Source: Bacteroidota bacterium (GTDB lineage: Bacteria > Bacteroidota > Bacteroidia > Flavobacteriales > Flavobacteriaceae). From it: a stretch of DNA of 6,238 nucleotides. A model generated the notes under the pieces. That model made no database searches. It was not told where the DNA came from and worked only from the letters and a program-made list of their open reading frames with translations. Of this stretch, positions 5,351-6,238 are shown one piece after another; positions within the stretch are counted from its first letter, which is position 1, and every line of letters begins with the position of its first letter. The stretch covers positions 1 to 6,238 of the forward strand of contig SMXJ01000028.1 in NCBI GenBank assembly GCA_004356305.1, given 5' to 3'. The position numbers and the translations under genes are program-made.

Positions 5351-5459
5351 CTCATCGATCTATTTCTAAACCACTTTCAATTCCCGTGAAAACGTGAATC
5401 TCTCTCAAATTAATGAGAGCAACACAACATTTTAATCAGGCCTGTTGGAATATTTTAAT
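5319..5459 (-). repeat. Dispersed 3'-end repeat, family 1, copy 2
   Basis: It begins five bases beyond the DUF2892 stop codon. On the minus strand the order is ATTAAAAT (5459-5452), GTTGTGTTGC (5428-5419), a hairpin with arms CTCTCA (5402-5407) and TGAGAG (5414-5419), about 27 extra bases absent from copy 1, GTGGTTTAGAAATAGA (5374-5359), TCGATGAGAAGC (5358-5347), then the terminator. The hairpin occupies the same place as CCCCGAGTACTCGGGG in copy 1 but has an unrelated sequence. Confidence 0.7.
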
Positions 5460-5463
5460 CATT

Positions 5464-5697
5464 TTAAGTTCTGCTACCGTTTTGTATTGGCTCTGTATCT
5501 GGCATTAATTTATTAAGAATAAAATATACGGGACAGAACCTGGTAACTGGACTTACAATTTGAAGTACAGCGACAGCTCCCGCCAAATAAACCCATTGAA
5601 TGTTAACGGTCAAAGTTAGGGCCACACTCAAAAGGTAAAGTGTACCCACTATTGCATCATGTAATCTAATTTTGGTATGCATACGATTGGTTGCCAT
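5464..5697 (-). CDS. DUF2892 (YgaP-like) small inner-membrane protein
   Basis: A 77-residue protein matching the DUF2892 group, found alone or fused to rhodanese domains. The basic N-terminus (MATNRMHTKIRLHD) precedes two membrane segments, about 15-32 (AIVGTLYLLSVALTLTVN) and 34-48 (QWVYLAGAVAVLQIV). They are followed by the characteristic PVTRFCPVYFILNKLMP, with the conserved Phe-Cys-Pro-x-Tyr. The Cys55 of this motif is the group's hallmark; its role is not established. The ATG at 5697 is the first methionine of the frame and gives the usual length. There is no strong ribosome binding site, and the upstream DNA is very AT-rich. The gene is flanked by terminators of the same repeat family (5319-5350 and 5948-6029), so it is probably a single-gene transcript. 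Confidence 0.88.
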   Translation of the reverse strand: MATNRMHTKIRLHDAIVGTLYLLSVALTLTVNIQWVYLAGAVAVLQIVSPVTRFCPVYFILNKLMPDTEPIQNGSRT

Positions 5698-5844
5698 TGT
5701 ATATATTTTAAAGTTAGCTTAATAAAGTTATTTCTAAAAATATGTAATTTTAATTATTTCATCGTAATATACTGATAATTAATAGTTAACCTCATAATGA
5801 AAAGAGTATAATTAAATTACTTTTTATACAGTAGAAATTTTTAC

Positions 5845-5859
5845 GACTTTTAAAAAGTC
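5845..5859. promoter_or_regulatory. Perfect 7-bp-arm palindrome, possible operator
   Basis: GACTTTT-A-AAAAGTC is perfectly symmetric about A5852, about 150 bases upstream of the DUF2892 start. It lacks a following T-run, so it is not a terminator. A dimeric regulator could bind it; AT-richness makes a chance occurrence possible. Confidence 0.25.
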
Positions 5860-5947
5860 ATTTATAAACACTTTTTGGATAATATTTTAATCCTATTCGC
5901 TACTAGCTTATTAGCTTATCAACGCTAAAACTAACACTTATTCAAAT

Positions 5948-6029
5948 AAAAAAAGCCTCTCCTCCCGATAGCTATCGGGATTGACAACCTGCCAAAGGCA
6001 GGCAGGCCTGACTGCCTTTGGCAGTGCTT
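5948..6029 (-). terminator. Repeat-type terminator with long palindromes (family 1, copy 3)
   Basis: On the minus strand AAGC (6029-6026) pairs with GCTT (5956-5953), followed by T residues to 5948. Inside are the perfect 18-base palindrome TCCCGATAGCTATCGGGA (5963-5980) and a 36-base near-perfect palindrome (5989-6024, one mismatched pair, G6002 with A6011). It lies 55 bases past the stop of the partial gene at 6084 and should end its transcript. Confidence 0.6.
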
Positions 6030-6053
6030 CTCATCGGTCTATTTCTAAACTAA
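5948..6053 (-). repeat. Dispersed 3'-end repeat, family 1, copy 3 (distal half)
   Basis: The minus strand has GTTTAGAAATAGACCGATGAGAAGC (6050-6026), nearly identical to copy 2, and then the terminator with its inserted palindromes. The GTTGTGTTG and ATTAAAAT blocks of the other copies are missing. CCCGATAGCTATCGGG and CCTGCCAAAGGCAGG are shared with copy 1 but not copy 2, so these palindromes look like a separate insertion into the loop. Confidence 0.7.
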
Positions 6054-6083
6054 GGAACAGACTAGGGTCACCAACTGTTATAT

Positions 6084-6238
6084 TTACTCCAAGTATTCTG
6101 AGATCTCGATATACTTTAAATCGTTGCGATCCTGAATATAATCTTTTATGACAGCCCTATGTGAACTTCCCACAATTACCAATATACGTTCATTGGGAGA
6201 TTCAATATAACTAGTAATATTTTTTAGTATAACCATAT
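6084..6238 (-). CDS. C-terminal fragment, DUF5694/TraB-like family protein (5' end outside window)
   Basis: The last 51 codons of a minus-strand gene are present, ending at a stop at 6084-6086; two bases of a further codon precede them. The sequence reads ILKNITSYIESPNERILV, then IVGSSHRAVIKDY and IQDRNDLKYIEISEYLE. A beta strand (RILVIVG) followed by Gly-Ser-Ser-His and a helix, then a terminal strand ending in EYL, resembles the C-terminus of DUF5694 and related TraB/GumN-like proteins, which carry a GxGH-type histidine near the end. The family call rests on this motif alone. The methionine at 6236 is probably internal, since the frame stays open to the window edge. A family 1 terminator follows. 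Confidence 0.75.
   Translation of the reverse strand, partial: MVILKNITSYIESPNERILVIVGSSHRAVIKDYIQDRNDLKYIEISEYLE

Larger units (their letters stand above)
5698..6083. other. Gene-free AT-rich interval upstream of the DUF2892 gene
   Basis: This 386-base gap contains no supported gene on either strand. It holds the third repeat copy with its palindromes (5948-6053) and, from about 5700 to 5945, very AT-rich DNA that must include the DUF2892 promoter, though no exact TAnnTTTG box is visible on the minus strand. A perfect odd palindrome GACTTTT-A-AAAAGTC lies at 5845-5859, and TAGCTTAT is tandemly repeated near 5905-5920. Confidence 0.6.

Overview
The window looks like a piece of a Bacteroidota chromosome, most likely a marine or soil flavobacterium. 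The reasons are AT-rich intergenic DNA, mostly weak or absent Shine-Dalgarno sequences, promoter boxes resembling the Bacteroidota TAnnTTTG element, several small lipoproteins with clean lipoboxes, and dispersed palindromes of the CCCGATAGCTATCGGG and CCTGCCAAAGGCAGG type that I associate with flavobacterial genomes. This is inference from the sequence; no 16S or other marker gene is present.

All six recognisable genes and the one partial gene lie on the minus strand, so transcription runs from high to low coordinates. In transcription order they are: the C-terminal end of a protein resembling the DUF5694/TraB-like group (6084-6238); a small DUF2892 membrane protein (5464-5697); a metallo-beta-lactamase-fold lipoprotein (3865-4881); a two-gene redox unit of a TlpA/ResA-like thioredoxin lipoprotein (2969-3547) and a free-standing DsbD N-terminal-like domain (2530-2982), overlapping by 14 bases; a short lipoprotein with a C-terminal membrane helix (1818-2195); and formate-tetrahydrofolate ligase fhs (1-1666), complete except for the last two bases of its stop codon.

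The redox pair suggests thiol-disulfide exchange at the cell envelope, with electrons or disulfides passing between the C-P-F-C thioredoxin lipoprotein and the C-x4-C DsbD-alpha-like domain. The MBL lipoprotein is an exported dizinc-type hydrolase of unknown substrate. Fhs is the housekeeping enzyme loading formate onto tetrahydrofolate. I see no single pathway uniting all these genes.

The most unusual content is between the genes. One repeat family (three copies, at 2252-2397, 5319-5459 and 5948-6053) sits just 3' of minus-strand genes. It carries a conserved stretch followed by a minus-strand intrinsic terminator whose hairpin sequence differs in each copy. A second family, a 33-base direct repeat differing at only two bases, lies on either side of the MBL gene (3778-3810 and 5062-5094). 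The first copy overlaps a set of mutually exclusive hairpins ahead of a terminator, laid out like an attenuator. The second is followed on the plus strand by two consecutive hairpins and a T-run. A 17-bp stem upstream of the MBL gene is fully paired only as plus-strand RNA. Together these suggest mobile terminator-like elements and perhaps one or two small RNAs around the MBL gene.
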